NCBI RefSeq assembly: GCF_022899355.1
Contig: NZ_JALJCK010000011.1
Coordinates: forward strand, 173,456-237,455
Length of the DNA stretch: 64,000 nt
Source of the DNA: Shinella yambaruensis
GTDB taxonomy: Bacteria; Pseudomonadota; Alphaproteobacteria; Rhizobiales; Rhizobiaceae
Direction of reading: 5' to 3'
A model generated the notes under the pieces. That model had not been told where the DNA came from and ran no database searches. It saw only the letters and a program-made list of their open reading frames with translations. Of the stretch, positions 29,462 to 38,243 are shown one piece after another (within the stretch, counting starts at the first letter, position 1; each line of letters begins with the position of its first letter). The translations under genes were made by a program, and so were the position numbers.

Positions 29462-32154
29462 GAAGACGAATGGCGGACGACGACAGCCGCAGGCCGGACC
29501 CCGACACATTGCTTGCCCTGGCGGAGAAAGACCGCCGGGGCAAGTTGACCGTTTTCCTGGGGGCCGCTCCCGGCGTCGGCAAGACCTATGCCATGCTGTC
29601 GCGCGCCGGCCGCCTCAAGGCCGAGGGCGTCGATGTCGTCGTCGGCCTCGTCGAGACCCATGGGCGCGGGGAGACGGCCGCCCTGCTGGACGGGCTGGAG
29701 GTTCTGCCGCGAAGACAGATCACCCATCGTGGCCGCGGGCTGGAGGAATTCGATCTCGACGGTGCGCTTGCCCGCCGCCCGCGCATCGTGCTCGTCGACG
29801 AGCTGGCCCATTCCAACCCGGAGGGAAGCCGGCATCCCAAGCGCTACCAGGATATCGAGGAGCTGATCGCGGCCGGCATCGATGTCTGGACGGCGCTGAA
29901 CATCCAGCATCTCGAAAGCCTTGCCGACCTTGTCGCGCAGATCACCGGCGTCACGGTGCGCGAACGCGTGCCCGACGTCGTCCTGAAGAAGGCCGACGAG
30001 ATCCTGCTTGTCGACCTGCCGCCGACGGAGCTGATCGAGCGGCTGAAGGAGGGCAAGGTCTACCTGCCGGACAGCGCCAGCCGCGCCATCGACCGCTTTT
30101 TCCGGCTGGGCAACCTGACGGCCTTGCGCGAGCTTGCGCTGCGGCGCACGGCCGACCGGGTCGACGACCAGATGGTCGATTATCTCAAGCAGCATGCGAT
30201 CGAAGGCCCCTGGGCGACGGGCGAGCGCCTGCTCGTCTGCGTCGGGCCGGACGACTTGTCGGAAAAGGTCGTGCGCGTGGCGAGCCGGCTTGCCTCCGGC
30301 CTCAATGCACCCTGGATCGTCGTGTCGATCGAGCGGGCGGACCGGGAGGTCGGCACGACCGAGCACCTGCATCGCATCGAGGCGCTGTTCCGGCTCGCCG
30401 AGCAGCTTGGCGCGGAGACGCGCCGGGTGGTCGGCAACGATTTCGTCGAGGAGATCCTGAAGCTGGCGCGCCGTGAGCACGCGACGCAGATCGTCATCGG
30501 CGCCCGGCGCGATCGCGGCTGGCGGCGGTTCGTTTCGCCGTCCCTGCCCGATGCGCTCTCGCGCAAGGCGGCCGGCCTCGGCGTCTATTTCGTGACGCCC
30601 GACAGGAAGGAGAGGGCGCCGGTGCCGGCGCGGCTTGCGCTTCCGGCCATCGCTTCGTTCCGGCAATCGGCGCTCATCGCGGCGGCCTTCGTCGTCGCCA
30701 CGGCGGCGGCGGGCAAGCTGGTCTATCTCTTTGCCGAGCTGCCGAACATCTCGCTGCTCTTCCTGCTTGCCGTGCTCGGTGCGGCGGTGCTGGGCGGGTA
30801 TGCCTCCGCCTTCATCGCTGCCTTCCTGTCGGCGCTCGCCTACAACTTCCTCTTCATCGACCCGCTGCACACCTTCACGATCACCGCGCCGCACGAGGTG
30901 TTCGCGCTGATCGTCTTCCTGTCGGTCGCCATCATCGCCGGCGGCTTCGCCTCGCGCATCAAGGAGCAGGCGGAGGTCGCCCGCGTGCGCGCAACGGCGC
31001 TGCAATCGCTCTACGATTTCTCGCGAAAGCTTTCGACGACGGGCAAGGCCGACGATGCGAACTGGGTGGCGGTGTCGCATCTGCAGGCGAGCCTCAAGCG
31101 CAATATCGTGCTGCTCCTGCCGGAGAAGAACGATCTCAAGGTCGCCGCCGTCTGGCCGCCGGATACCGAGCTCGACGTCACCGACTTCACGGCGGCGCGC
31201 TGGACCTGCGACAAGCAGGAGAAGGCCGGCTTCGGCACCGGTACCCTGCCGAACAGCCGCTTCGAATTCCGCCCGCTGATGGGGCCGCACGGTCTTGTCG
31301 GCGTCTGCGGCATCCAGCAGGGAGAGGAGCGCCTCGACCTCAATGCGGAGCGGGCGCTGTCCGCCATCCTCGACCAGACGGCGATCGCGCTCGACCGGGC
31401 GCGGCTTTCGGAGGAGAGCGTGATGCAGGCGGCAAAGCTCGAGGGCGAGCGCTACCGGGAGGCGCTGCTCTCCTCGATCTCGCATGACCTCAGGACGCCG
31501 CTCGCCACCATCATGGGTGCCGTCACGAGCCTGCGCCAGCTCGGCGAGCGCATGACCGCCGAGAGCCGCGACGATCTTCTGCAGTCGATCGAGGAGGAGG
31601 GCAGCCGCATGAGCCGCTTCGTCTCCAACCTGCTCGACATGACGCGCATCGAATCCGGCACGCTGAAACCCAAGGGCGACTGGGTCGACGTCTCCGACGT
31701 CGTGCAGTCCGCCGTGGAGCGAGCGCGCAAGTATTTTCCCGGCAAGGTGATCGAGACCGGCATTGCGGCCGACCTGCCGCTCATCGAGGGCGACAGCGTG
31801 CTGCTCGGCCAGGTTCTGTTCAACCTGCTCGACAATGCGGTGAAATATGGCGGCGGCGAGCCGGTCAATGTCTATGCGCGGCGGGACGGGCAGGATGTGC
31901 TCATCTCCGTCACCGATCTCGGCAGGGGCATTCCGCCGGCCGAGATCGACCGTGTCTTCGAGAAATTCTACCGTCGGGGCAGGCCGGACGGCCGCGCGCC
32001 GGGAACGGGCCTCGGCCTCTCCATCGCCCGCGGCTTCGTCGAGGCGATGGGCGGCAGGATCCATGCGGAAAGCCCGGCGGTGAAGAAGAAGGGCACGCGC
32101 ATCGTCATCCGCTTCCCCGCGGGTGAAAAGGCAAGGACTGGCAAGGCGACATGA
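29458..32154 (+). CDS. kdpD: KdpD, sensor histidine kinase for potassium limitation
   Basis: A full-length 898-residue sensor kinase. The N-terminal KdpD domain has Walker [10 protein letters not shown] (residues 35-43) and [15 protein letters not shown]; a universal-stress-type domain follows (about 240-370). Then come four membrane helices (about 400-500), a GAF region, and the kinase core with [11 protein letters not shown] (His676), [12 protein letters not shown] and GTGLGLSIA. It phosphorylates KdpE when potassium or turgor is low. It is coupled to kdpC and kdpE by ATGA overlaps on both sides, so pump and sensor come from one transcript. Confidence 0.95.
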   Translation: MRRRMADDDSRRPDPDTLLALAEKDRRGKLTVFLGAAPGVGKTYAMLSRAGRLKAEGVDVVVGLVETHGRGETAALLDGLEVLPRRQITHRGRGLEEFDLDGALARRPRIVLVDELAHSNPEGSRHPKRYQDIEELIAAGIDVWTALNIQHLESLADLVAQITGVTVRERVPDVVLKKADEILLVDLPPTELIERLKEGKVYLPDSASRAIDRFFRLGNLTALRELALRRTADRVDDQMVDYLKQHAIEGPWATGERLLVCVGPDDLSEKVVRVASRLASGLNAPWIVVSIERADREVGTTEHLHRIEALFRLAEQLGAETRRVVGNDFVEEILKLARREHATQIVIGARRDRGWRRFVSPSLPDALSRKAAGLGVYFVTPDRKERAPVPARLALPAIASFRQSALIAAAFVVATAAAGKLVYLFAELPNISLLFLLAVLGAAVLGGYASAFIAAFLSALAYNFLFIDPLHTFTITAPHEVFALIVFLSVAIIAGGFASRIKEQAEVARVRATALQSLYDFSRKLSTTGKADDANWVAVSHLQASLKRNIVLLLPEKNDLKVAAVWPPDTELDVTDFTAARWTCDKQEKAGFGTGTLPNSRFEFRPLMGPHGLVGVCGIQQGEERLDLNAERALSAILDQTAIALDRARLSEESVMQAAKLEGERYREALLSSISHDLRTPLATIMGAVTSLRQLGERMTAESRDDLLQSIEEEGSRMSRFVSNLLDMTRIESGTLKPKGDWVDVSDVVQSAVERARKYFPGKVIETGIAADLPLIEGDSVLLGQVLFNLLDNAVKYGGGEPVNVYARRDGQDVLISVTDLGRGIPPAEIDRVFEKFYRRGRPDGRAPGTGLGLSIARGFVEAMGGRIHAESPAVKKKGTRIVIRFPAGEKARTGKAT

Positions 32155-32843
32155 CGAACGAGCGCATTCTGGTGGTTGACGACGAGCCGCAGATCCAGCG
32201 GTTCCTCAAGCCTGCCCTCAAGGCGGCGGGCTACGACGTGGTGGAGGCGGCGACCGGCGGCGAGGCGCTGAAGGCGGTGGCGACGGCCGCGCCCGATCTC
32301 GTCATCCTCGATCTCGGCCTGCCGGACATGGACGGCAAGGAGGTCATCACCAGCCTGCGCGGCTGGACGCAGATCCCGATCATCATCCTCTCCGCCCGCG
32401 AGCGGGAGAGCGAGAAGATCGCCGCCCTCGATCTCGGCGCCGACGACTATATCGAAAAACCCTTCGGCATCGGCGAGCTCACTGCCCGCATCCGCAATGC
32501 GCTGCGCCATCGCGAGCGGGCGGAGGCGGCCCCGGCGACGCTCGTCACCGATGGCCTCGTCATCGACACGGTGCGGCGGCTGGTGTCGCGAAACGGGGAG
32601 GCGATCCGGCTGACGCCCAAGGAATACGATCTCCTCACGCTGCTCGCGCGGCATGCCGGGCGGGTCGTCACGCACAAGACGTTGCTGACCTCCGTCTGGG
32701 GGCCGGCGCATGGCGAGGACCTGCATTATCTCCGCGTCTTCATCGGCCAGCTACGCCAGAAGATCGAGCGCGAGCCGACCCGTCCGGCCGTCGTGCGCAC
32801 GGAACCGGGCGTCGGATACCGGCTCGTCGTCGAGGGCGACTGA
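32151..32843 (+). CDS. kdpE: KdpE, OmpR-family response regulator
   Basis: A 230-residue response regulator. The receiver domain has the acidic pair at residues 10-12 (VDDE), the phosphoacceptor in VILDLGLPD (Asp54) and the SAR and EKPFG switch residues. The C-terminal winged helix contains LTPKEYDLLTLLARHAGRVV and ends GVGYRLVVEGD. It activates the kdpF operon promoter. It overlaps kdpD by 4 bases and is followed closely by a repeat hairpin (32850) that may also end transcription. Confidence 0.95.
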   Translation: MTNERILVVDDEPQIQRFLKPALKAAGYDVVEAATGGEALKAVATAAPDLVILDLGLPDMDGKEVITSLRGWTQIPIIILSARERESEKIAALDLGADDYIEKPFGIGELTARIRNALRHRERAEAAPATLVTDGLVIDTVRRLVSRNGEAIRLTPKEYDLLTLLARHAGRVVTHKTLLTSVWGPAHGEDLHYLRVFIGQLRQKIEREPTRPAVVRTEPGVGYRLVVEGD

Positions 32844-32849
32844 GTTTCT

Positions 32850-32940
32850 AGAGCATTTCCGGTGAACCGGAAATGCTCTCGATTCTTGCTCTTTCCGCAT
32901 TATCCGACGTCGAAGCGACTTCGCTTCGGCCGGCAATGCT
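32850..32940. repeat. Rhizobial dispersed double-hairpin repeat after kdpE
   Basis: Starts with a perfect 14-base-arm hairpin, AGAGCATTTCCGGT paired with ACCGGAAATGCTCT around GA (32850-32879), then TCCGACG and a second hairpin rich in CGAAGC/GCTTCG. It aligns with the copy at 6138-6228. Lying between convergent kdpE and the LacI gene, it may double as a terminator. Confidence 0.78.
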
Positions 32941-32950
32941 CGAAACCTCG

Positions 32951-33970
32951 TCAGCCGATCTTCTCGACGATCGGAGGGATCTGTACGACGGTGAGGTCCG
33001 TCGCGCCGGAATCGATGATGCCGAACACGGCCTCCAGCATTTTCGGCACGTCCTGCCGGACCATCTCGATATGATCGCCCAGCATGGCGACGAAGGGGTC
33101 CCAGTCGAAGCAGCCGAGCTGCGGCACCCGGCCGGCATAGTGGCCGGAGCGGCGGATCCAGCGCATCACCCCTTCCAGCGAGATGGTGGAGTTGACGAAC
33201 ATGCCGCGCGGCAGCGGGCTGAGCCGCTCGGCAAGCTGCCGCATGGCGCTCTCCGCCTTTTCCGGGGCATAGCCGCAGGTCAGCATCAGCGTTTCGTCGA
33301 CCGTGACGCCGGCCTCGGCATGGGCATCGCGAAAGCCCCGCACGCGCTCCATCGTGTTGTGGTCCGTGCCGCGGCCGCCGACGAAGAGCAGGGGCGTCTT
33401 CTCGCCATATTCCTTCTCGCAATTGGCGAGCACGCGGCGCGTCAGCTCCAGCGCGCCGCCATAGTTGTCGGAGATGACCGACGGCGCGCGCGCCCCGGGC
33501 AGGTCGAGATTGATGGTGCGCACACCGGCGGCGGCGCAAAGATCGACGATGCGGTCCGGATCGGTCGCGCCCGTGGCGATCAGGCAATCGACCTGGTAGG
33601 AAAGCATGGCGCGGGCCGCCTCCACCTCCAGCGCCGGATCGCGCCGCGTGCAGGTGATGATCGGGAAGAGGCCGCGTTCGCGCGCCAGCGTCTCGAACTG
33701 CTCGACGATCGAGCCGAAATAGCGGTTGTCGTATTTCGGCACGATCATGCCGATGATCTTCGAGCGCTCGCGGCGCAGCACGCTCGCCTGCATGTTGAGC
33801 GCGTAGCCCTGTTCTTCGGCGAGTTTGGTGATCTTGTCGGCAAGCTTCGCGCTGATGCGCCGCTTCTTCCAGTTGCCGTTCAAAACGGCGCTGACGGCGC
33901 TGGCCGAGGTGCCCGCCAGCTCCGCCAGATCGTAGATGGTCGTCCTTTTCGTCTGCGTCGTCCTGTTCAC
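32951..33970 (-). CDS. LacI-family repressor of the ribitol genes
   Basis: A 339-residue regulator. The N-terminal helix-turn-helix (about residues 10-60) reads TIYDLAELAGTSASAVSAVL with the hinge KKRRISAKLADKI, and the rest is a periplasmic-binding-like sensor domain (IIGMIVPKYDNRYFGSIVE, VISDNYGGA). It is divergent from the transporter and ribitol genes, with two palindromes between, so it most likely represses them until a ribitol-pathway compound binds. The GTG at 33970 is chosen because GGAGAGGA precedes it; an ATG at 34006 would add residues encoded by the palindrome at 34001. LacI sensors of this subtype usually bind sugars or polyols directly. Confidence 0.85.
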   Translation of the reverse strand: MNRTTQTKRTTIYDLAELAGTSASAVSAVLNGNWKKRRISAKLADKITKLAEEQGYALNMQASVLRRERSKIIGMIVPKYDNRYFGSIVEQFETLARERGLFPIITCTRRDPALEVEAARAMLSYQVDCLIATGATDPDRIVDLCAAAGVRTINLDLPGARAPSVISDNYGGALELTRRVLANCEKEYGEKTPLLFVGGRGTDHNTMERVRGFRDAHAEAGVTVDETLMLTCGYAPEKAESAMRQLAERLSPLPRGMFVNSTISLEGVMRWIRRSGHYAGRVPQLGCFDWDPFVAMLGDHIEMVRQDVPKMLEAVFGIIDSGATDLTVVQIPPIVEKIG

Positions 33971-34000
33971 ATGTCCTCTCCGTTTCACGAGCCACCTTGA

Positions 34001-34018
34001 CACCAATGGCGATTGGTG
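34001..34018. promoter_or_regulatory. Perfect inverted repeat CACCAAT-GGCG-ATTGGTG, probable LacI operator
   Basis: Seven-base arms around GGCG, overlapping a TTGACA -35 box (33997-34002) that points toward the transporter genes and lying 31 bases upstream of the GTG of the LacI gene. Size and position suit a LacI-type operator controlling both directions. Confidence 0.6.
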
Positions 34019-34028
34019 GCAATTCTTG

Positions 34029-34064
34029 CTTCATCGATTGAGCAAGCATGCTCCATCGATGAAG
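34029..34064. promoter_or_regulatory. Large 36-base palindrome in the ribitol control region
   Basis: Arms 34029-34044 and 34049-34064 (CTTCATCGATTGAGCA and TGCTCCATCGATGAAG) match at 15 of 16 positions around AGCA. It lies 178 bases before the binding-protein gene and is not followed by a T tract, so it is more likely a protein site or an RNA hairpin in the leader than a terminator. Confidence 0.55.
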
Positions 34065-34242
34065 TTGCCTGAACAGCAAGGCTGACCCAAGGGAGGAGTC
34101 AGACGGAGCATCGACGAGCCGGACGTTGCGGCATTGCCGCGGCGAACGATGATCTGCGCCCTTTCGATGCGTGGAGGCCGTCGGTCCTGTCGCCCTGGGA
34201 GGCTTGAGGGAACTGGCGAAAAATCAACCGTGGAGGAACCCA

Positions 34243-35289
34243 ATGAAGACGCTTACCCATCTGCTCGCCTCGACCGGCCTCGTCCTGTCGCTCGGCAGTG
34301 CCGCCCTTGCCCAGGAAGGGGCGACCGTCGCCTTCCTGATGCCCGACCAGGCCTCGACCCGCTACGAGCAGCACGACTATCCCGGCTTCAAGGCTGAGAT
34401 GGAGAAACTGTGCCCGAGCTGCACGGTGATCTACCAGAACGCCAATGCCGACGTCGCGCTCCAGCAGCAGCAGTTCAACTCGGTGATCGCCCAGGGCGCC
34501 AAGGTCGTCGTGCTCGATCCGGTGGATTCGGCCGCCGCCGCGGCGCTCGTCGAGATCGCCCAGTCGCAGGACGTCAAGGTCATCGCCTATGACCGCCCGA
34601 TCCCGGACAAGCCGGCCGACTACTACGTCTCCTTCGACAATCAGGGCATCGGCCAGGCCATCGCGCAGTCGCTCGTCGACCACCTGAAGGCCAAGGGCGT
34701 TCCGGACGGTGCCGGCGTTCTTCAGATCAACGGCTCGCCGACCGATGCCGCCGCCGGCCTCATCCGCGACGGCATCGATTCCGCGCTCGACGCCTCGCCC
34801 TACAAGACGCTCGCCGAGTTCGACACGCCGGACTGGGCGCCGCCGAAGGCGCAGGAATGGGCGGCCGGCCAGATCACCCGCTTCGGCGACGAGATCAAGG
34901 GCATCGTTGCGGCGAACGACGGCACGGGCGGCGGCGCGATCGCGGCGCTGAAGGCGGCCGGCGTCAAGGAAATGCCGCCGGTGACCGGCAATGACGCGAC
35001 CATCGCGGCACTGCAGCTCATCATCTCGGGCGATCAGTACAACACGATCTCCAAGCCGTCCGAGATCGTGGCCGCTGCGGCGGCGAATGTCGCCGTTCAG
35101 CTCTTGAAGGGCGAAACGCCGGAAGCCACCCACAAGCTCTATGAAACGCCCTCGCAGCTCTTCGTTCCGGCGGTGGTGACGGCGGAGAACATCAAGGCCG
35201 AGATCTTCGACAAGGGCATCAACAAGCCGGAGGAAGTGTGCACCGGCGAATATGTTGAAGGTTGCCGCAAACTGGGCATCATCCAGTAA
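34243..35289 (+). CDS. Periplasmic polyol/sugar-binding protein of the ribitol locus (XylF-like)
   Basis: A 348-residue precursor with a signal peptide ending ALA (about residue 23). The mature protein begins QEGATVAFLMPDQASTRYEQ, like the xylose-type binding proteins, and continues with VLDPVDSAAAAALVEIA, VIAYDRPIPD and IVAANDGTGGGAIAAL, all typical of that subfamily. It should bind the polyol in the periplasm; ribitol is inferred from the dehydrogenase and kinase genes behind it. The start follows GGAGGAACCCA. It ends in a hairpin at 35306, as do the two other binding-protein genes of the window. Confidence 0.84.
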   Translation: MKTLTHLLASTGLVLSLGSAALAQEGATVAFLMPDQASTRYEQHDYPGFKAEMEKLCPSCTVIYQNANADVALQQQQFNSVIAQGAKVVVLDPVDSAAAAALVEIAQSQDVKVIAYDRPIPDKPADYYVSFDNQGIGQAIAQSLVDHLKAKGVPDGAGVLQINGSPTDAAAGLIRDGIDSALDASPYKTLAEFDTPDWAPPKAQEWAAGQITRFGDEIKGIVAANDGTGGGAIAALKAAGVKEMPPVTGNDATIAALQLIISGDQYNTISKPSEIVAAAAANVAVQLLKGETPEATHKLYETPSQLFVPAVVTAENIKAEIFDKGINKPEEVCTGEYVEGCRKLGIIQ

Positions 35290-35305
35290 GCGTCGCCATC
35301 CGTGT

Positions 35306-35325
35306 CCGGCCGCTTTTGCGGCCGG
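35306..35325 (+). terminator. Intercistronic hairpin after the ribitol-locus binding-protein gene
   Basis: CCGGCCGC pairs with GCGGCCGG around TTTT. No T tract follows, so it is likely an mRNA 3'-end stabiliser rather than a terminator, lying within the operon before the ATPase gene. Confidence 0.6.
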
Positions 35326-35363
35326 GCATTCCGATCCGCCGTAAGTCTGAAGGTTCTGGGGCC

Positions 35364-36182
35364 ATGACAGCCACGCTTCAAAATGCTCCCGCCAAGGGAG
35401 AACCGGTGCTGCGTCTTCGCGGCGTGTCCAAGAATTTCGGGGCCGTCTCCGCCTTGACGGATATCGAGCTTGAGGTGAAGGCCGGCGAGGTCGTCGCGCT
35501 GGTCGGCGACAACGGGGCCGGCAAGTCGACGCTGGTCAAGGTGCTCGCCGGCGTGCACCAGCCCTCTTCGGGCACGATCGAATTCTGCGGCCAGCAGGTG
35601 ACGCTCGACAGCCCCGCCAAGGCGCTGGACCTCGGCATCGCCACCGTTTTCCAGGACCTCGCGCTCTGCGAGAACCTCGATGTCGTCGCCAACCTCTTCC
35701 TCGGCCACGAGATGTCGCCCTGGGCGCTCGACGAAGTGGCCATGGAAGTGCGGGCCTGGACGCTGCTGCGCGAGCTTGCCGCGCGCATTCCGTCCGTGCG
35801 CGAGCCGATCGCCTCGCTCTCCGGCGGTCAGCGCCAGACGGTCGCCATCGCCCGCTCTCTGCTGCTCAACCCGAGGCTCATCATGCTGGACGAGCCGACG
35901 GCCGCCCTCGGCGTGGCGCAGACGGCTGAGGTGCTGAACCTCATCGAGCGCGTGCGCGACCGCGGCCTCGGCGTCATCATCATCAGCCACAACATGGAGG
36001 ACGTGCGGGCCGTCGCCGATCGCATCGTCGTGCTCCGGCTCGGACGCAACAACGGCATCTTCACGCCGGATTCCTCCAACCAGGAACTCGTTTCCGCCAT
36101 TACCGGCGCGACGGACAATTCCGTCTCGCGCCGCGCCGAGCGCAAGTCCCATGTCCAGGAAAACCACGGGGGTGCCGCATGA
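35364..36182 (+). CDS. ABC transporter ATPase, single domain (FrcA-like), ribitol locus
   Basis: A 272-residue ATPase with one ABC domain: Walker A GDNGAGKST (about residues 48-56), signature LSGGQRQTVAIARSL, Walker B LIMLDEPTAALG and the histidine switch IIISHNME. Most ribose or xylose transporters use a fused double ATPase of about 500 residues, as in the two other systems of this window, so this one must work as a homodimer, like FrcA of the rhizobial fructose transporter. The ATG at 35364 is chosen because the upstream extension overlaps the preceding hairpin. It overlaps the permease gene by ATGA. Confidence 0.86.
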   Translation: MTATLQNAPAKGEPVLRLRGVSKNFGAVSALTDIELEVKAGEVVALVGDNGAGKSTLVKVLAGVHQPSSGTIEFCGQQVTLDSPAKALDLGIATVFQDLALCENLDVVANLFLGHEMSPWALDEVAMEVRAWTLLRELAARIPSVREPIASLSGGQRQTVAIARSLLLNPRLIMLDEPTAALGVAQTAEVLNLIERVRDRGLGVIIISHNMEDVRAVADRIVVLRLGRNNGIFTPDSSNQELVSAITGATDNSVSRRAERKSHVQENHGGAA

Positions 36183-37423
36183 GCCAGAACTCTTCCCAGC
36201 CGATGCTGGACCGCAGCGACGAGCGCGTACGCCACGACGACAGCCTCTCCGCCATGGCGCGCGGCTTCATCGACCGCGTGCGCTCCGGCGACCTCGGCAT
36301 GCTGCCGGTCGCCGTCGGCCTCGTCGTCATCTCCGTCGTCTTTTCCGCGCTGAACCCGATCTTCCTTGCGCCGAACAACCTCGTGAACCTCCTGTTCGAC
36401 TGCGCCACCGTCGGCGTCATCTCGCTCGGCATCGTCTGCGTGCTGGTGCTCGGCGAGATCGACCTCTCGGTCGGCTCGATGAGCGGCCTTGCCTCCGCCA
36501 TGGTCGGCGTGCTCTGGGTGAACCAGGGCTGGCCGATCGTCGGGGCCATCCTTGCCGCCCTCGTGGTCGGTGCGGCCGTCGGCCTCCTCTATGCCACGCT
36601 CTACAACCGGCTTGGCATGCCGAGCTTCGTCGCAACGCTCGCCGGCCTGCTGGCGCTGCTCGGCATGCAGCTCTACATCCTCGGCCCGACCGGCTCGATC
36701 AACCTGCCCTATGCCTCCTCGCTGGTGCGTTTCGGTCAGATCCTCATCATGCCCGACTGGCTGTCCTATACGCTGGCGCTGGTTCCCGGCCTTGTGATGA
36801 TCGGCCGGGGCCTTCGCACCCGCACCCAGCGCCTTGCCGCCAATCTCTCGGCCCAGCCGATGCGAGCGCTGATCCTGAAGGCCGTCGTGCTGACGGCCGC
36901 GCTGGAAATCGCCGTCTTCTACCTTAATCTCGGCCGCGGCATTCCGTGGATGTTCGCGCTCTTCATCGCGCTCGCCGTCATCCTCAACTATGCGCTGACG
37001 CGCACGAAATGGGGCCGTTCCATGTTCGCCGTCGGCGGCAACAAGGAGGCGGCGCGCCGCTCGGGCATCAATGTGCGCCGCATCTACATGAGCGCCTTCA
37101 TGCTCTGCTCGACGCTCGCGGCGCTCGGCGGCATCCTCTCGGCCTCGCGCCTTGCCTCCTCCAGCCAGCAGGCCGGCACAGGCGACGTCAACCTCAACGC
37201 CATCGCCGCGGCGGTCATCGGCGGCACCAGCCTCTTCGGCGGACGCGGCAGCGCCTATTCGGCCCTCCTCGGCATCATCGTGATCCAGGCGATCTCGAAC
37301 GGCCTGACGCTGCTCAACCTCTCGTCGTCGCTGCGCTACATGATCACCGGCGGCGTCCTTGCCATCGCCGTCATCGTCGATTCGCTCGCCCGACGCTCGC
37401 GCGTCAGCCACGGCCGCGCCTAA
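36179..37423 (+). CDS. ABC transporter permease, XylH-like, ribitol locus
   Basis: A 414-residue membrane protein with about ten to twelve hydrophobic segments and a roughly 40-residue cytoplasmic N-terminus. It has GEIDLSVGSMSGLASA (around residue 91) and GGTSLFGGRGSAYSA near the C-terminus, the BPD_transp_2 landmarks, and the longer format of XylH rather than RbsC. Together with the binding protein at 34243 and the ATPase it makes an importer, probably for ribitol. The dehydrogenase gene follows after 26 bases. Confidence 0.86.
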   Translation: MSQNSSQPMLDRSDERVRHDDSLSAMARGFIDRVRSGDLGMLPVAVGLVVISVVFSALNPIFLAPNNLVNLLFDCATVGVISLGIVCVLVLGEIDLSVGSMSGLASAMVGVLWVNQGWPIVGAILAALVVGAAVGLLYATLYNRLGMPSFVATLAGLLALLGMQLYILGPTGSINLPYASSLVRFGQILIMPDWLSYTLALVPGLVMIGRGLRTRTQRLAANLSAQPMRALILKAVVLTAALEIAVFYLNLGRGIPWMFALFIALAVILNYALTRTKWGRSMFAVGGNKEAARRSGINVRRIYMSAFMLCSTLAALGGILSASRLASSSQQAGTGDVNLNAIAAAVIGGTSLFGGRGSAYSALLGIIVIQAISNGLTLLNLSSSLRYMITGGVLAIAVIVDSLARRSRVSHGRA

Positions 37424-37449
37424 CGAATACTGGAATGGAGTTCTAGATC

Positions 37450-38178
37450 ATGGCTGACCTCATGAAGGGCAAGATCGCCGCCATCACCGGTGCCGCTTCC
37501 GGCATCGGCCTCGAATGCGCCAGGACCCTCCTTGCCGAAGGCGCGACGGTGGTGCTCGTCGACCGGGCGCAGGACAAGCTGGAACAGCTCTGCAAGGAGC
37601 TGGGCCCGAATGCCCTGCCGCTCGTCGTCGACCTCCTGAACCCGCAGGACGTCTCGGGCATGCTGCCGCGCATTCTCGACATTGCCGGCGGGCTCGACGT
37701 CTTCCACGCCAATGCCGGCGCCTATATCGGCGGACCGGTGGCGGAGGGGGATCCCGACGCCTGGGACCGCATGCTGAACCTCAACATCAACGCGGCCTTC
37801 CGCTCCGTTCATGCGGTGCTGCCCTACATGATCGGGAAGAAGACGGGCGACATCCTCTTCACCTCGTCCATCGCCGGTGTCGTGCCGGTCGTCTGGGAGC
37901 CGATCTACACGGCCTCGAAATTCGCGGTGCAGGCCTTCGTGCATTCGACGCGCCGGCAGGTGGCACAGCATGGCGTGCGTGTCGGCGCGGTGCTGCCCGG
38001 CCCCGTAGTGACGGCGCTGCTCGATGACTGGCCGAAGGAGAAGATGGACGAGGCGCTGGCCAATGGCAGCCTGATGCAGCCGAAGGAGGTGGCCGACGCC
38101 GTGCTCTTCATGCTGACCCGGCCGCGCAATGTCACGGTCCGCGACCTGGTGATCCTGCCGAACAGCGTCGATCTTTGA
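37450..38178 (+). CDS. rbtD: Ribitol 2-dehydrogenase RbtD
   Basis: NAD-dependent short-chain dehydrogenase of 242 residues that oxidises ribitol to D-ribulose. It has the cofactor motif [12 protein letters not shown] (about residues 14-25), [15 protein letters not shown], and the catalytic serine and YTASK tetrad residues (near 157). The C-terminal half, including [18 protein letters not shown] and [13 protein letters not shown], closely recalls the classical Klebsiella ribitol dehydrogenase as I remember it. It lies behind the transporter genes and just before the D-ribulose-kinase-type gene, which confirms the pathway. Confidence 0.9.
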   Translation: MADLMKGKIAAITGAASGIGLECARTLLAEGATVVLVDRAQDKLEQLCKELGPNALPLVVDLLNPQDVSGMLPRILDIAGGLDVFHANAGAYIGGPVAEGDPDAWDRMLNLNINAAFRSVHAVLPYMIGKKTGDILFTSSIAGVVPVVWEPIYTASKFAVQAFVHSTRRQVAQHGVRVGAVLPGPVVTALLDDWPKEKMDEALANGSLMQPKEVADAVLFMLTRPRNVTVRDLVILPNSVDL

Positions 38179-38243
38179 AGCAAAGCCCGCGGGCGGCATG
38201 GGGCCGCCTGCCCGAGGAACTCCTGATTGCAGGCGGTAGACCC

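Noticed and set aside
29122..32064. A 980-codon open frame on the minus strand opposite kdpC and kdpD
   Set aside because: It is antisense to clear kdpC and kdpD genes, is rich in Arg, Asp and Gly from GC-biased codons, has no recognisable domain and no ribosome site.
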